Assembly (NCBI GenBank): GCA_021209875.1
Contig: JAGYVD010000007.1
Coordinates: 434,001 to 498,000 of the forward strand
Reading direction: 5' to 3'
DNA length: 64,000 nucleotides
Source of the DNA: Rosellinia necatrix
Lineage: Eukaryota > Ascomycota > Sordariomycetes > Xylariales > Xylariaceae
Shown here one piece after another: positions 1 to 10,546 of the stretch (positions are counted from its first letter, which is position 1; each line of letters opens with the position of its first letter). The translations under genes were made by a program, and so were the position numbers. The notes under the pieces are model-generated. The model was not told where the DNA came from, ran no database searches, and saw nothing but the letters and a program-made list of their open reading frames with translations.

Positions 1-522
1 CTCCTCCCTCCCTTTGATCAATCATAGGACATTGGATAGTCTATAGATAGTTGGTTATTGTTTGGCCGATGGGGCCCTTTGGGCGCTTATTGGTTCCGTG
101 GCCCTATGTTTGACCGACCTGGCTGGGTTTCATTGTCTTCGAGATTCAGATATATCTGAACCATCTTCTGGTTTCACTCACCTTATTCATTCTCCTCAAC
201 CACCTACCTACCCGCCTTCTCATCTTCCCTTCGTTTCTTGGTGTCTCTTCAGGAGTTCGCCTCGTCCAATTCCAATCGCTCATTCTTTCTCTTCAACCTC
301 TTCGACACTGGCTGTCCCTATTGGTTCGATACACCTATTCATTAAATAATCGATACTCTGTTTTTTTCCTCACAGAATCTCTCTTTTCCTCAGGATTTGC
401 CTTTCGTTAGATTAGATATCTACGTGCGCATATCAACAATTATTACTATCATCCTCAAACACCAGCGAGGAGAAAAAAAAAAAAAAAAAAAGAAGAGAAG
501 AAATAACAGATCAATATTCATC
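1..522. other. Upstream region of the MARVEL-domain gene
   Basis: No gene is supported here. The stretch 170-320 is pyrimidine-rich, and a T-tract followed by a CAG at about 361-375 looks like a possible 3' splice site of a 5'-UTR intron. A run of A at about 474-491 lies just before the ATG at 523. I see no clear TATA box. The role as promoter and 5' UTR is inferred from position. Confidence 0.4.
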
Positions 523-1218
523 ATGAAGCTCGGATCATTCGCCTCCAAGTTCGGCAAGGGCGCCATCACCAAGCCCATCTACATCTACGAGACCTGGCTC
601 CGCCTCATCGGCCGGGGCCTGCAGCTGATCTTCGCGCTGGTGGTGGTGGGGCTGTACGGCTCGCGGGTCAGCTCGGACCACCGGCACGAGCGGACGCAGG
701 CGGTGCAGTGGGTGTTCGCGCTGGTGGTGGCCGCGCTGAGCGCCGTCACGGCCGTCGTCTTCGCGGTCCCGCAGCCGTTCGTGCGGACGGCGCGCCTGTT
801 CGCCTGGGACTTCGTGCTCTTCGTGCTCTGGATCGCCGCCTTCGGCACCTTCGCCGTCATCTTCCTGCGCATCCCGGACGACGACGCCCACAAGTGGTAC
901 GAGAACACCCGCGTCAGCGTCATGCGCCATGCCGTCTGGGTCGACCTCGTCAACGCTCTCTTCTGGCTCGGCACTGGCGCCTACGGCTGCTTCCGCACCT
1001 TCGTCTCCCGTAAGATCGACGAGAAGATCGACACCAAGCTCGAGCAGATCGAGGGCAAGGTCGCCGACAAGGTGGGCGAGTCCAAGCTCGGGTCTAAGCT
1101 CGGCGAGTCTAAACTCGGCGCCAAGCTCGGCGCCGCGACTGACATCGCCTCTAAGGTGGCGCCGCATGTCGCTCCAAAGTTCGCCCCTAGGCTAAACAAG
1201 TTTAAGGAGTCGGTATAG
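523..1218 (+). CDS. MARVEL-domain-type four-helix membrane protein
   Basis: The predicted protein has 231 residues in a single exon. The reading frame is open further upstream, but the ATG at 523 is the first one after the A-rich leader and starts the conserved part. Four hydrophobic stretches are visible, at roughly residues 28-48, 66-90, 95-118 and 138-160. This four-pass arrangement, with short polar loops and a cytoplasmic C-tail, matches fungal MARVEL/non-classical export-like proteins of the plasma membrane. The tail (from about 165) is charged and contains repeated K-L-G blocks within an Asp/Glu/Lys-rich amphipathic stretch, followed by Pro-rich basic residues. Codons are strongly G/C-ending, typical of an expressed fungal gene. 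The exact role is unknown; membrane organisation is inferred from the family. It faces the SIS-domain gene convergently. Confidence 0.82.
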   Translation: MKLGSFASKFGKGAITKPIYIYETWLRLIGRGLQLIFALVVVGLYGSRVSSDHRHERTQAVQWVFALVVAALSAVTAVVFAVPQPFVRTARLFAWDFVLFVLWIAAFGTFAVIFLRIPDDDAHKWYENTRVSVMRHAVWVDLVNALFWLGTGAYGCFRTFVSRKIDEKIDTKLEQIEGKVADKVGESKLGSKLGESKLGAKLGAATDIASKVAPHVAPKFAPRLNKFKESV

Positions 1219-2058
1219 TTAGCCTGCTCGATATTAAGACGATGAAGGGGATGGGAGCGGAGAGTGGCAATGGATTTAATTAAGGGTGTTGTTCGTGTAC
1301 AGTGCCCTCTCTCTTTTTTTTTTTTTTTTTTTTTAGGTCAATTGGCGGACTCTTTGTTCGACCATAAGGCGTTTCGGCGGCGGTCCAACTTGTTAAGGGA
1401 ATGAATTCCCTTTGCCTTAAAATAGAGGCCAGGAGCAATCTATGTCAGTAGCTCATACCTAGACAGGGTTAGCAAAACCGTTTACCAAAGAATAGGTGGC
1501 GCAGTCTGGTTAGTAAGCTGACGACTGATACAAAACATAGTCATGTCAATCGAAAATTCATAAGCTCAACATATTCGTTTCGTGATAAATAAAAACCATC
1601 GGGAAACGTCCGTAGTGCGCGTTGCGAGTATTCACAGCATAGGCTAGCGCATAATAGTACTCGGGTCAAGAACCAAGGTTAGATAGGTAGACGGCACCTG
1701 ATGCTCAAGGGGAGCCAACCATGCGAGATCATACAAAATCTCAAAAAAAAAAAAAAAAAATCCATGATCTACTGATATTTTCCCTTTTTCGCTCTCTTCC
1801 TTTTTCAAAAAAGAAAGAAACACAGAGGCCATAGCAGCCACGATATGCAAATCGCCAATATCATGTAATTTCACTCATTTGAATCAATCATTCGCGAAGA
1901 TTCATTCCAGCTCCTTTCCTCCTAGGCACAAGACGCCATCTATGCCACATTGTTTTTCGCCCAAATGCACAAATACACTAACACAAACGCTCACACACAC
2001 ATGGAGAGGGGATAAAAGGAGAGAAAAGAGCACCAGTCCAAAAGATGTTTCTCCTTCT
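1219..2058. other. Convergent intergenic region
   Basis: This is the space between two convergent genes and probably holds both 3' UTRs. It contains a T-tract at about 1314-1334 and an A-tract at about 1743-1760. A tRNA A-box-like stretch at about 1491-1506 has no acceptable B box behind it. The ORFs here overlap low-complexity sequence and are not supported. Confidence 0.4.
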
Positions 2059-3379
2059 TCATCCCTCGCGCCACCGCAACAGGTCCCCAGCCTCAAGGAC
2101 ACCGATGACATCTCCGGCTGGATCGACGATAGCGACGACGGAATCATCGGCGCAGGAGGCCTCCTCCTTGCCCTCGCAATATTCAGGAGCGAGGAAGAGG
2201 GGATCGCGGATCCAGCGGGCGGCTTGGGCCGGGCGCGTGTCGGCGGCGATGCAGATCCACTCGCCGCGCGGGACGAATAGGCCTTCCGGCGCATTCGTCA
2301 GCGGGCGTGCCAGGAGCGCCGCGTCGAGCCGGCCGATACGTCGTGGACATGCAAGCGCGTCGCCCACCCGCACCCAGCCTGACGGCGAGCCGTAGCCCGC
2401 TTTCAGCACATCTGCGCCCGACAGGAATGCAGTAGAGTCGCTGAGCAGCGGGATGTCGGCAATCGGCACGGCGAGATCGCGCATACTGATGGGCGCCTTA
2501 CCGGGGCTATTAGGATAGTTTTGGTTATTATTGTTGCCGTTGTTGAAGGCGGCGCCGATGGCGCCTCCGGGATGGTTCCGCGCAAACACAGAGGCCACGC
2601 TACCGCCTGGGTGCGTGTGCAGTTCCTGCGAGACGACGACAGCGAGCGCGTCGCCGAGCGCCAGCGCGACGGTTGTCGACGTAGTCGGCGCTGAGACGCC
2701 GAATGAGACGGTTTCGGGCTCGTGGATGGGCGCCGGCAGCAGGATAGCGCCGGACCGCCTGCGGACGAGCTCGCAATCTTCCTGAGTGGCTGCCGTGAGC
2801 ACGACGACAGGCAGGGCGGGATCGACGTGCGGCAGCAGCGCGAGCAGCTCAGCCGTCCGGCCCGAGAAGGTGATGAAGAGCAGTGCGTCGTGCGACCCGA
2901 CTTTACCGAGGTCGCCGTGCAACGCCTCCGTTGGGTGTAGGAACGTCGACGGCAGCCCGAGGCTGTTGAACGTTGCAACCAGTTTCTTACCGATGTGTCC
3001 AGACTTGCCGACGCCAGTGATGATTAACTTCCCGCCGCGGCCAGCGCACTGCCGCGCGATGGCGTCCACGGCGGCGTTGAAGCTATCGGCCGCCGCCGCG
3101 TCCGTTTTGTAGAGTTGCGTCAGGTTGCGCAGGGACGTCGCCTCGATGTTGAGGACATGGATGGCACCAGCAACCCTGCGGCAGCGCACGGCGGAGTTCG
3201 CCTCCTCGTCGACATTATCCCCCCGCGCTGCTGTCTAGGCAGAGGGGCTCGATGGGCGTGGCGGATCCGGCATCGGTCGGAGTCAGGGGCGAGGGGGGCG
3301 AGGGAGGGGGGACTGAGGGACGCGGGGCCAGTCCTAATAGAAAAACCTCGCTGTTGTGCACGGGATGATGCTCGACCAT
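2059..3379 (-). CDS. SIS-domain sugar-phosphate isomerase (KpsF/GutQ-like), with an apparent one-base frameshift near the N-terminus
   Basis: The main frame runs from codon 3235 to the stop at 2059-2061. It encodes a SIS (sugar isomerase) domain of the KpsF/GutQ D-arabinose-5-phosphate isomerase type. Visible signatures are the sugar-phosphate loop around GVGKSGHIG, the LHPTEALHGDLG segment and the SFSGRTAEL-like stretch (here TFSGRTAEL). The family interconverts ketose and aldose phosphates; the substrate in fungi is not established. This frame has no ATG: its first Met-like position at 3189 is GTG, and an in-frame TAG lies at 3236-3238. Upstream, an ATG at 3377-3379 opens a 54-codon Pro/Ser-rich frame that ends in TAA at 3215-3217. 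The two frames overlap and differ by exactly one base. Removing one base from the C6 run at 3219-3224 would fuse them into a 439-residue protein. No good intron donor was found to explain the shift. A disrupted copy or a sequence error are both possible. Confidence 0.85.
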
Positions 3380-4085
3380 GATAGGATGCTTTGTACGACT
3401 TTTTTTTTTTTTTTAACCCGGGCGCACGAGATTTAGGGAGGAGGACCGCCTTGGCTGGGAACGACAGTGTACAACAAAACAATCCTGCGGGCGAGGTGGG
3501 AAGTGCTCATGGCATTTGGCTGCAATCGACACAGTTCAGCGGGCCATCACAATCCGTCTATTCAAAGGATGATAGGGCTCAAGGGAAGGGCTCGTCCGAT
3601 GATTGTCACCCGTGCTGTCACCGGTCACGGGGGCGTCCTCTGGAGATTTATTCCCAAGCCGACAAGAGGGGCATAGAGGTCGCAAGCGAGTAGGTAACGG
3701 GCTTGGACTCGAGTAGATAGATAATTAAGTTGGCAAACAAAAACGCCCTCCAGGAGAGACAAGTTAAAGCTAGAGCGACCCGATGATAAGAGAGAGATGG
3801 GGCGATAGAAGCCCATATATAGAGTTCACTAGCCCACATGCATACATGTCTCCCTGAACTTAGCTCTTGATGGTTATCTGAGGTAGGCAATTGCCGGAAA
3901 GCACGACTGGAAGGGTTAGCAAGCTCAACTAGAAGCGGCTCTTGATAAGCACAATCGGCGCCAGATTAACAATCCAAAGCGCATGGCCCGCCGAGAGGAC
4001 CGATTGTCTGATGAATCATTGCCAAATGCGGCCAGATATATCTCGCAAGCATCGATGTAAGTGGTCGGCTCAAGAGGGTCCCGGA

Positions 4086-4140
4086 TCGAACCCAAGTCGA
4101 GCCCACGTCGAACCCACGTCGAACCCACGTCGAACCCAAG
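4086..4140. repeat. 11-bp minisatellite, five copies
   Basis: Five head-to-tail copies of the unit tcgaacccacg, with three single-base variants, fill 55 bases exactly. Confidence 0.85.
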
Positions 4141-4310
4141 GGGTCATTGGCGGGCGCTGGTCGGGATCGCGGATGACGCTTATGGGAGTGTGCCTGGCGT
4201 GCTGCGCTACGCCATTCCTAGCCGGGCCACGACCCCTCGAATTATATCGGGCGAATCAGGTCGTGCTCGGGAGGATTGGGTGCTGGGCGCCGTTGGAATG
4301 CCGGATCTAT

Positions 4311-4346
4311 CGGGTGGACTGTCGGGTGGACTGTCGGGTGGGCTGT
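4311..4346. repeat. 12-bp minisatellite, three copies
   Basis: Three copies of cgggtggactgt are present; the third carries one substitution. Loosely related copies of an atgctgg-type unit follow at about 4420-4470. Confidence 0.75.
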
Positions 4347-5133
4347 ATGTTTCCGAGGTCTGTCTGGGGTGCCAGTCCTGTGATAAAGGAGTCATGTATG
4401 TCTGAAAGCACGGCTGTGTGCTAATGCTGTATGCTAATGCTGGATGCTCGATGCTATGCTGGATGTGGGCATGGCTGCATGTGGGATGATGCGCATGGAA
4501 GACCGACTATATCTGACTCGCTGGCGAATCACATGTAGCCGGCCTTTATCACCTACCGAATTAGCCATAATATTAGAAACCTATCCACACCCTCACACTT
4601 TGTTTTTTTTTTTTTTATTCTTGCTTTTCGACTTTGTTTGAAACAAGCCCGCTCTGTTGCAGCGACTTAGGTAAGTGCGCCATGGCAAATCGTGGGGCTG
4701 AACCCTATCTCCTCGGACCAATTTTGTCGTAGCCGATGTTGGCGACTCGTAAATCGCCTCTGTGGGGATATAGTACGCTCGTACTTACCCAAACACGAAG
4801 ACCAAGATCACGCCTAAGGTCCGAGATTTGGGGAATCGGTAAAGAGTGTACTGCCATCAGGTCCGATGGTTGCTTCCCCGCCAAAATATACATATCATGC
4901 TAGCTGTCTAAAGACAATTCATGCGAGAGCTAATAAGCTTCAATAAGCTTTCGTCTGCTGTGCGCCCCAAAGTGATGTGACCTACTGGGGGAAAGCATGA
5001 TCGACTATCGTATGTATTACTCGACGATGGAAGCTCACGGGCAAGAGCTTACGAGCAAGCTGGTGTCAATGTGCGATTGCAGGAAGGAGCGGGAAGGGAA
5101 TTTGGTGTCGTTGATTCCTAAGCATCTGCCATC

Positions 5134-6665
5134 CTACCCCCAATAGTTATCAGTCTTCCATTCATCCTCGCCAATCTCCGTCCACCCTTGCACCTTGTTG
5201 AAATCCATGACCTCCCCTCGTGCGCCCCATCTACCTTGGACATCCCACCAGTCCCTACCCTGCGCTATTTCAGGTCGCCATCGAAATGCGCGCCGTGTTC
5301 TGTCGTCGATCCTGCCCTCGAGCAGCTCGAGCACCACCTGGCCCATGGCCGGCATTGTCTTGAAGCAGTGCCCACTGCCACCCACCGCCAGCAGCAAGCG
5401 CCCTCCTCCCTCGACGCCGCCCCCGTCCCCGTCGGCGTCCCGCCGATCCGATACGTCGTCCCGGCCATTCCCACTCGCCGTGTACCAGTCAATAAGCGGC
5501 AGGCGGTCCACCGTGTCTGCGTCCCAGCATATGCGCGCGAAGCTGAATGAGCGTGCCGCCAGATGCGGCATCGTCTCCCGCAGGAAGGCGCGTATCCTCT
5601 CCTCGGATTCGAGCGGGATCTGCCGCCGCGCGAACGGCTTGGACCCTATGACCACCCTCCTCTCACCCTCGGACGTGCCGTCCCCGCCGGTGTCGGGCGA
5701 GCCACGGCCGTATACGGGGTTGATATAGCCCGGGTGCTCGTCGCAGACCTTGAGTTCGTGTGTCTCGGCCGACGGCTCCATGAAGAACCCCTTCTCAACG
5801 TGGAACAGCACCGGTAGGTCCTTATACAGCTCCGCCTCCGATGGCGTCATCTGTATGTGTGCTAGCGTCCAGGCTGTTGGTCGGAGCTGATACTTCAAGG
5901 CGACCAAGTCGTCGGCGTTGGCTCCGTTGGCAAGGATGGTTATATGAGCCCGATAGATCGTCCCGTCGGTGGTTTTTACCCCTCGTAGAGTTCCTCTCTC
6001 TGAGACACCTCCCTCGCCGCCTTGTAGAGCACCGGCCGTCCACAGTAGCTCCGTCACGAGACCTCGTGAGCCACTGATGAATCGAACGCCTAGTTTTTCT
6101 GCCTCATGTTTGGCCGCGATTAGGGCGCCACGGGCAAAAACCCACCCCGCGCCGCTTGGTTTCGCAAACCCCCGCCAGCCCATAAAGTCTCCTGTGAGAA
6201 CCCCATCTGGCATAGTGTTTCGAAACTCCTCTGCAGATACGACCTTTTGATACTCGTCTTCGTGTCCGTGGATGTCTTGAAGCAAAGACTTGTACGCAGC
6301 ATCGGAAGAGGCGGCCATCACGTAGCCTGTGCGATGATAATGAGGCTTATATATTGGGTCATTGAGCCATGCTGTGGTACACAGAGCATGGAGTCGATTC
6401 CATGCATACGCAGCGTCCGTATCCTCTTCGGACTGAGATCCTATTGTTGTTAGTTCGTATGCCCATGGTAAACAGGTAGGGTACACGTGTTACCTTCTTC
6501 CATGATCTTGTTGAGATCATTCCCGGCTGCGATACTGCTAGGTATATCCTCCCCATCTAAGACCGTCACATCGCTATAGCCGTTTCTTGCGAGTTCTAGT
6601 GCGATAGCACATCCCCAAGTCCCACCACCAATAATTAAGACGGAATCACTACTCTCCATAATCAT
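5134..6665 (-). CDS. FAD-dependent amine oxidase-like oxidoreductase (fructosyl amino acid/sarcosine oxidase family)
   Basis: Two exons, 6665-6494 and 6440-5134, give 492 residues. The 53-base intron begins GTAACA, has a CTAAC branch site and ends AATAG. Residues 9-18 form the Rossmann dinucleotide loop (V-L-I-I-G-G-G-T-W-G), which binds the ADP part of FAD. Near the C-terminus a GGSGHCFKTMPAMG stretch and the DLLEG-like helix (here ELLEGRID) match the second FAD-binding region of the DAO/FAOX family. A cysteine in the ARICWDADTVDR stretch sits where this family attaches FAD covalently. These enzymes oxidise secondary amines such as glycated amino acids or sarcosine, releasing H2O2; the real substrate is unknown. 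There is no peroxisomal SKL-type ending (the C-terminus is NYWG), which differs from many relatives. An alternative ATG lies two codons downstream. It shares strand and neighbourhood with the P450 upstream. Confidence 0.9.
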
Positions 6666-7126
6666 CTATTGTAACTTGCCTCGTCGACAAATTAAAGTAG
6701 TGGTAGACTAAATGTCGAGTTGAGGGGTAGGTTTGAAGATCAATAGATCTAAACAATATGATTCGACTGGGTGCATCAATGGGTACCTCATCGTGGGGTT
6801 GATTTTAGACTTTGGTCCTTCAACGCTCTATATTGTGCATTAGACGCATTCCCGCATTCTTCGTCGGAAACTGCATGCAGGCAAGCATGCAGAGCAACAT
6901 ATCATAGCGATGAGAATACAGGTTTATGCCTCGACGGTTGGATTGAAGCATTATCTAAGTAGTCAAGGGGACAACTACAGAAAGTATGACGAAACCCCTC
7001 TCTTCTACCCGACCAATCAATCACATCAGACCTCGACCTCTATCCAAACCCAACACAAAAATGTCCCGATCAACGCCTGGGCCCTCCGTGGAAATACCCT
7101 CTATTAAATTCGTACACAGAGACATC
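6666..7126. other. Spacer between the oxidase and P450 genes
   Basis: About 460 bases separate the P450 stop codon from the oxidase start on the minus strand. The stretch must hold the P450 3' end and the oxidase promoter. No gene, clear TATA box or repeat is seen. Confidence 0.4.
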
Positions 7127-8829
7127 TCAAACCACTCGTTGCTTGATGTGCACCTGTAGTGGCGGCTTCACCCACAAGGCCAAGATCTTCTGGTCATGCC
7201 AGTTCTTGGAGCTTTCGTCGAGCGTCAAATCGAAGTTCCATAGAACTTTGGCTAAGATAGATCGCATCTCGTCTATTAAGAATTAACAGTCAGTATTTTA
7301 CCGTTCCTAAAGGGACGGGGGGGAGAAAAGGGGGGAGGGGGGTGCATTGCTTACGCATGGCGAGATTTTGGCCGATGCAGTCGCGTCGTCCTACGCTGAA
7401 TGGCTTATGGATCTCTCGTCGGTCGTTAAAGAAGGGCGAGTTGGGGTCCATGGTAGACTCGGGGAGCCATCGCTCAGGGATGAACTCAGCTGGTCGGTGG
7501 TAATTCCGTTCTGAGTGGAAGGCCGCGAACTGAGGCACGCTAACTTGGGTCTGGATATCCAATCAGCATTAATTACGAGACACACACGCACCAAAATAAA
7601 CGAAGGAGGAGGGGGGGGGGACTGACCTTTCCGGGAATAGTGACGCCTGCGATTTGCACCGGAGGCCCTTCAGGCACAATACGCAGCATCCCTAGAGGGA
7701 GAGGAGGGAATATTCGGAGCCCTTCTTGCAGACAAGCCATCATGTAAGGAAGCTTTGCTCGGGCATCGTCGAAGGTGATCTCTTCGTCGGATTTAAAGGA
7801 CTCGCGGACTTCCTGCACGACCTTCTTGAGAGCATGGGGTGTCTTCAACAGCCAGTAGGTAGTGCCGCTCAACAACGTCGCCGTGGTTTCGGACCCGGCG
7901 AGCATGATCAGATCCGCGTTGCTGGCGAGCTCGTCGTCCTTCATCTCATGCGGCTGCCCCCGCGATCGTAGCATGAAATCCATGAAGTCGCCACGGTCGG
8001 GCTGCTTCTTGTGGTAAATCCGATCCATGGTCATCTGCGATGCGAAGGCGTAGTGCCTCTTCTCGGCATTGCGGATCTGGGGCCCCGCGAGGAATTGCAT
8101 AGCGCTACCGACCAGCGGGAACATACTGCCGAAGGCCATGATGGGCAATAGCTTGATGATATTGCCAATGTTATCCAGCCATGCGTTGCTCTTCCCCTCG
8201 GCCAGGCCCTGCAGTGGAGTGCCGTAGGCGAGATCGGCAATCAGGTCGAAAGTCGTAAAGTTGTACCACCGCACCATGTTGACAGGCTTGCCAACCTCGG
8301 ACATCTCCCGCAGCCTCTTCACGAGTAGGTCGATGTAAACGCGAATGAGAGGTTCCTGTAAACGTAAGGCCTTGTCGGAGAAGGCCGGTAGCATAGCTCG
8401 GCGGTACCGGAAGTGGTCCTTGGAGCTCGAAAAGACAATCTTCTTCGTGTCCAGCTTGAGGCCGGGGAAGTGCTTCGGGAACTCGGCGTGTCCGTGACCG
8501 TATATGTCCTTCCAGGCCTCGGGGCGGATGAAGGCGACTTCGTCGGCGTTGACCCGTACGACCTCGCCGTATTTCTCGTGGAATTCAGCGTACTTGAACT
8601 CCAGTATCCCGCGCATTTTGTACAGCGACCTCAGCCCGTTGATTGCGATCCATAGCGGCGGGCCCGGGATATGGCGGAGCGGGTGGAAATAGAGGTTGTA
8701 TACCGCCACGAGGCACAGACGTATGAAGCCGAGAACCGTGAGACCGAGGGCCAGGCGGCCGATGCCCTGCCACGACGTGAGGTCGACTCCGCCAAGCGCG
8801 GAGGTGAAGGGCCTCGTGAAGTCAGCCAT
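7127..8829 (-). CDS. Cytochrome P450 (CYP65/isotrichodermin-hydroxylase-like)
   Basis: Three exons, 8829-7627, 7550-7355 and 7272-7127, encode 514 residues. Introns of 76 and 82 bases have GTCAGT/CAG and GTAAGC/TAG ends. The protein has an N-terminal membrane anchor (about residues 25-50) followed by the proline-rich HIPGPP hinge. It has the I-helix AGSETT oxygen-activation motif, an EGLR K-helix (ExxR) and the heme loop FSVGRRDCIG, with the heme-ligating Cys at about residue 459. The ending, with LAKVLWNFDLTL and a KPPLQV stretch, is typical of the CYP65-like clan of fungal secondary metabolism. It is an ER-membrane monooxygenase that takes electrons from P450 reductase; the substrate is unknown. 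An in-frame ATG at 8958 lies upstream of the TATA-like sequence, so 8829 is preferred. It lies next to an FAD oxidase on the same strand. Confidence 0.94.
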
Positions 8830-8930
8830 CCTGAACAGATGCCTTCCAAGGACGGGACGGGACGAGACAGATGATGATCGAGCCCCAAGAGCCTCATGCG
8901 CACTTGGGGGTTTGGGATGCTTGCACGTAC

Positions 8931-8940
8931 CTATATATAC
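8931..8940 (-). promoter_or_regulatory. TATA-like box of the P450 gene
   Basis: The sequence ctatatatac, read on the minus strand as gtatatatag, lies about 105 bases before the P450 start codon. It is a good TATA match, and its position argues for the start at 8829 over the in-frame ATG at 8958. Function is inferred. Confidence 0.5.
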
Positions 8941-9324
8941 CGACGCACTCTTACGCATGGCGGCTTTACTACACTAGTGGCTGCTATGTCCCCTGCCGGA
9001 TTTGCCCCTCCGGCATGACAAATTGGCTGCTTGGTGTTCGATACCCGGTGCCTCTTTATCGCACTTACACGTACGTGTACACTAGGATTACGCGAAGGTA
9101 CACTCGGCCTATACGATCATTTCAAAATCAATACTACCTACTCCATTGCAATCTTCTCCGGGCCCAGAACGATAGGCTGTTGATCGTGCAGCGATTATGC
9201 GTCCAAAATGTGCTGGTGGGAATTTGCAACGGCTCACAGAGTTCCTGGGGACGCCCGTGACTTGAAGGATTATACGATGCGTCACACCCGCCTGTGGTAG
9301 ACTACTAACTACTGCCTACTGCAC

Positions 9325-9620
9325 GCTATGCACTACCTACCTAGGTACTTGGACAGAGGGAAGAATACCTGCTGCGGGCGGTCCAAGCAGTGCACTACTT
9401 TTAGGTAGGGATTAGGTCTTATACGGCCTGCGACCTAGATCTGTCTAGTACATGCCGGGAGGGTGCAAGTAAGCGCCCACATAACAGCTTGGTAGGTATT
9501 ACACACTTAAGTAGGTACATACCTACCTACTTAGGTAGATACCTAGGTGGTAGTAGTAGTGGTAGTGATATTAACGTCTAATCTAGGTGGGAGGTAGATA
9601 GGTAGGGAGGTAGGTACAGA
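9325..9620. repeat. Cluster of degenerate (TAGG)n / (CCTA)n tetranucleotide repeats
   Basis: Many short blocks of acctacc, cctaggt and ggtaggta occur on both strands, including a palindromic run around 9510-9548. Similar clusters recur in most gaps between genes in this window. Confidence 0.65.
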
Positions 9621-10546
9621 ACGTCATATTACATGGTCAGGTACAGTAATTTCCACAGAGCTGAACGAGAGAGAACGGAGTAAAAAAACGCACCAGGTTG
9701 TAGTGTATAGTTGACCAATTCAGAACTGCCGACGAACGTTGGTGGTGAGCCAATTACATCCTGAGTAGATACGTATACGATCGGTGCAGATAGATGCATA
9801 CATATACGATTCTTGCATGTAGGAACGCCAAGCCACAACAGCTTAGCAGTATGCAACTATGGGTGAATTAGATAATCAATTTAGTCTCGATGTGTCGTAG
9901 TCAATGGCACGGTAGCGGACTGCGACACTGCTGTCAATGCCCAACCCGTCTACCATTTCTCCCCGTCCCAGTGTTTTACACGATTCTCACACGAACATTT
10001 CACCTCTTTCTCCCGCGCTATGCCCATCGCCTCGGTTCCGGTGCCTCCCTACCTTCTTATCAGGGAGGAGTATACGCCATGTTCTTCGGGCGGGCGAAAG
10101 CGGCTTACGAATAACACTGCTAGATGTCAGGGGCTGCCGCAGCTGAATTCGAAACGAGCCCTGGAGGGTCGTCCTGATGTATTGTCACCAAGTCGCATAT
10201 CCCGTCTATGGAAAACTGATGACATGAACGCTCCATTCCACCGAAAATCAATGTCGCCCTCGGCAAAAACAGGAACGGAAACTACTCGACAAAGGAGAGT
10301 ATCCTCATGTAACAGTTGGCCGATTTGAACCACCGGGGTCGCCCCAAGTTCACCGTCCTTCGGCCGTCAAGGCCGCAATGGGATCCGCCTCCCTCTATCT
10401 ATACACTTCGCAACTTAATCGCCCCATCACCATCGGCCCAGACGACAATTTATTGGTTGTGTCCTTTTCGTAGGTCCGTCGACTAGACTTGGTGAGTTCG
10501 TGTTTAATATTTGTCGTCTCGCCGCTCGATCACCCCCTATTATAAA

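Larger units (their letters stand above)
3380..5133. other. Intergenic region with two minisatellites
   Basis: There is no supported gene in this 1.75-kb stretch. It holds T-rich tracts near 3400-3415 and 4602-4617 and two short tandem repeats at 4086-4140 and 4311-4346, listed separately. The ORFs across the repeats are products of the repeats themselves. Confidence 0.45.
8830..10546. other. Intergenic region rich in ACCTACC/GGTAGGT motifs
   Basis: Apart from the P450 promoter, no gene is supported. From about 9325 to 9620 the DNA is dominated by ACCTACC, CCTAGGTAGG and GGTAGGT words on both strands, partly palindromic. A 102-codon ATG-started ORF at 10020-10328 has no recognisable content. 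Confidence 0.45.

Noticed and set aside
535..1167. 210-codon minus-strand ORF opposite the MARVEL gene
   Set aside because: A shadow of the GC-rich codon usage of the real gene on the plus strand.
1488..1560. tRNA-like stretch with an A-box match (tggcgcagtctgg)
   Set aside because: No B box or cloverleaf with paired acceptor ends could be found behind it.
8830..8958. N-terminal extension of the P450 to the in-frame ATG at 8958
   Set aside because: That ATG is upstream of the TATA-like box at 8931-8940, and the start at 8829 gives a normal P450 N-terminus.
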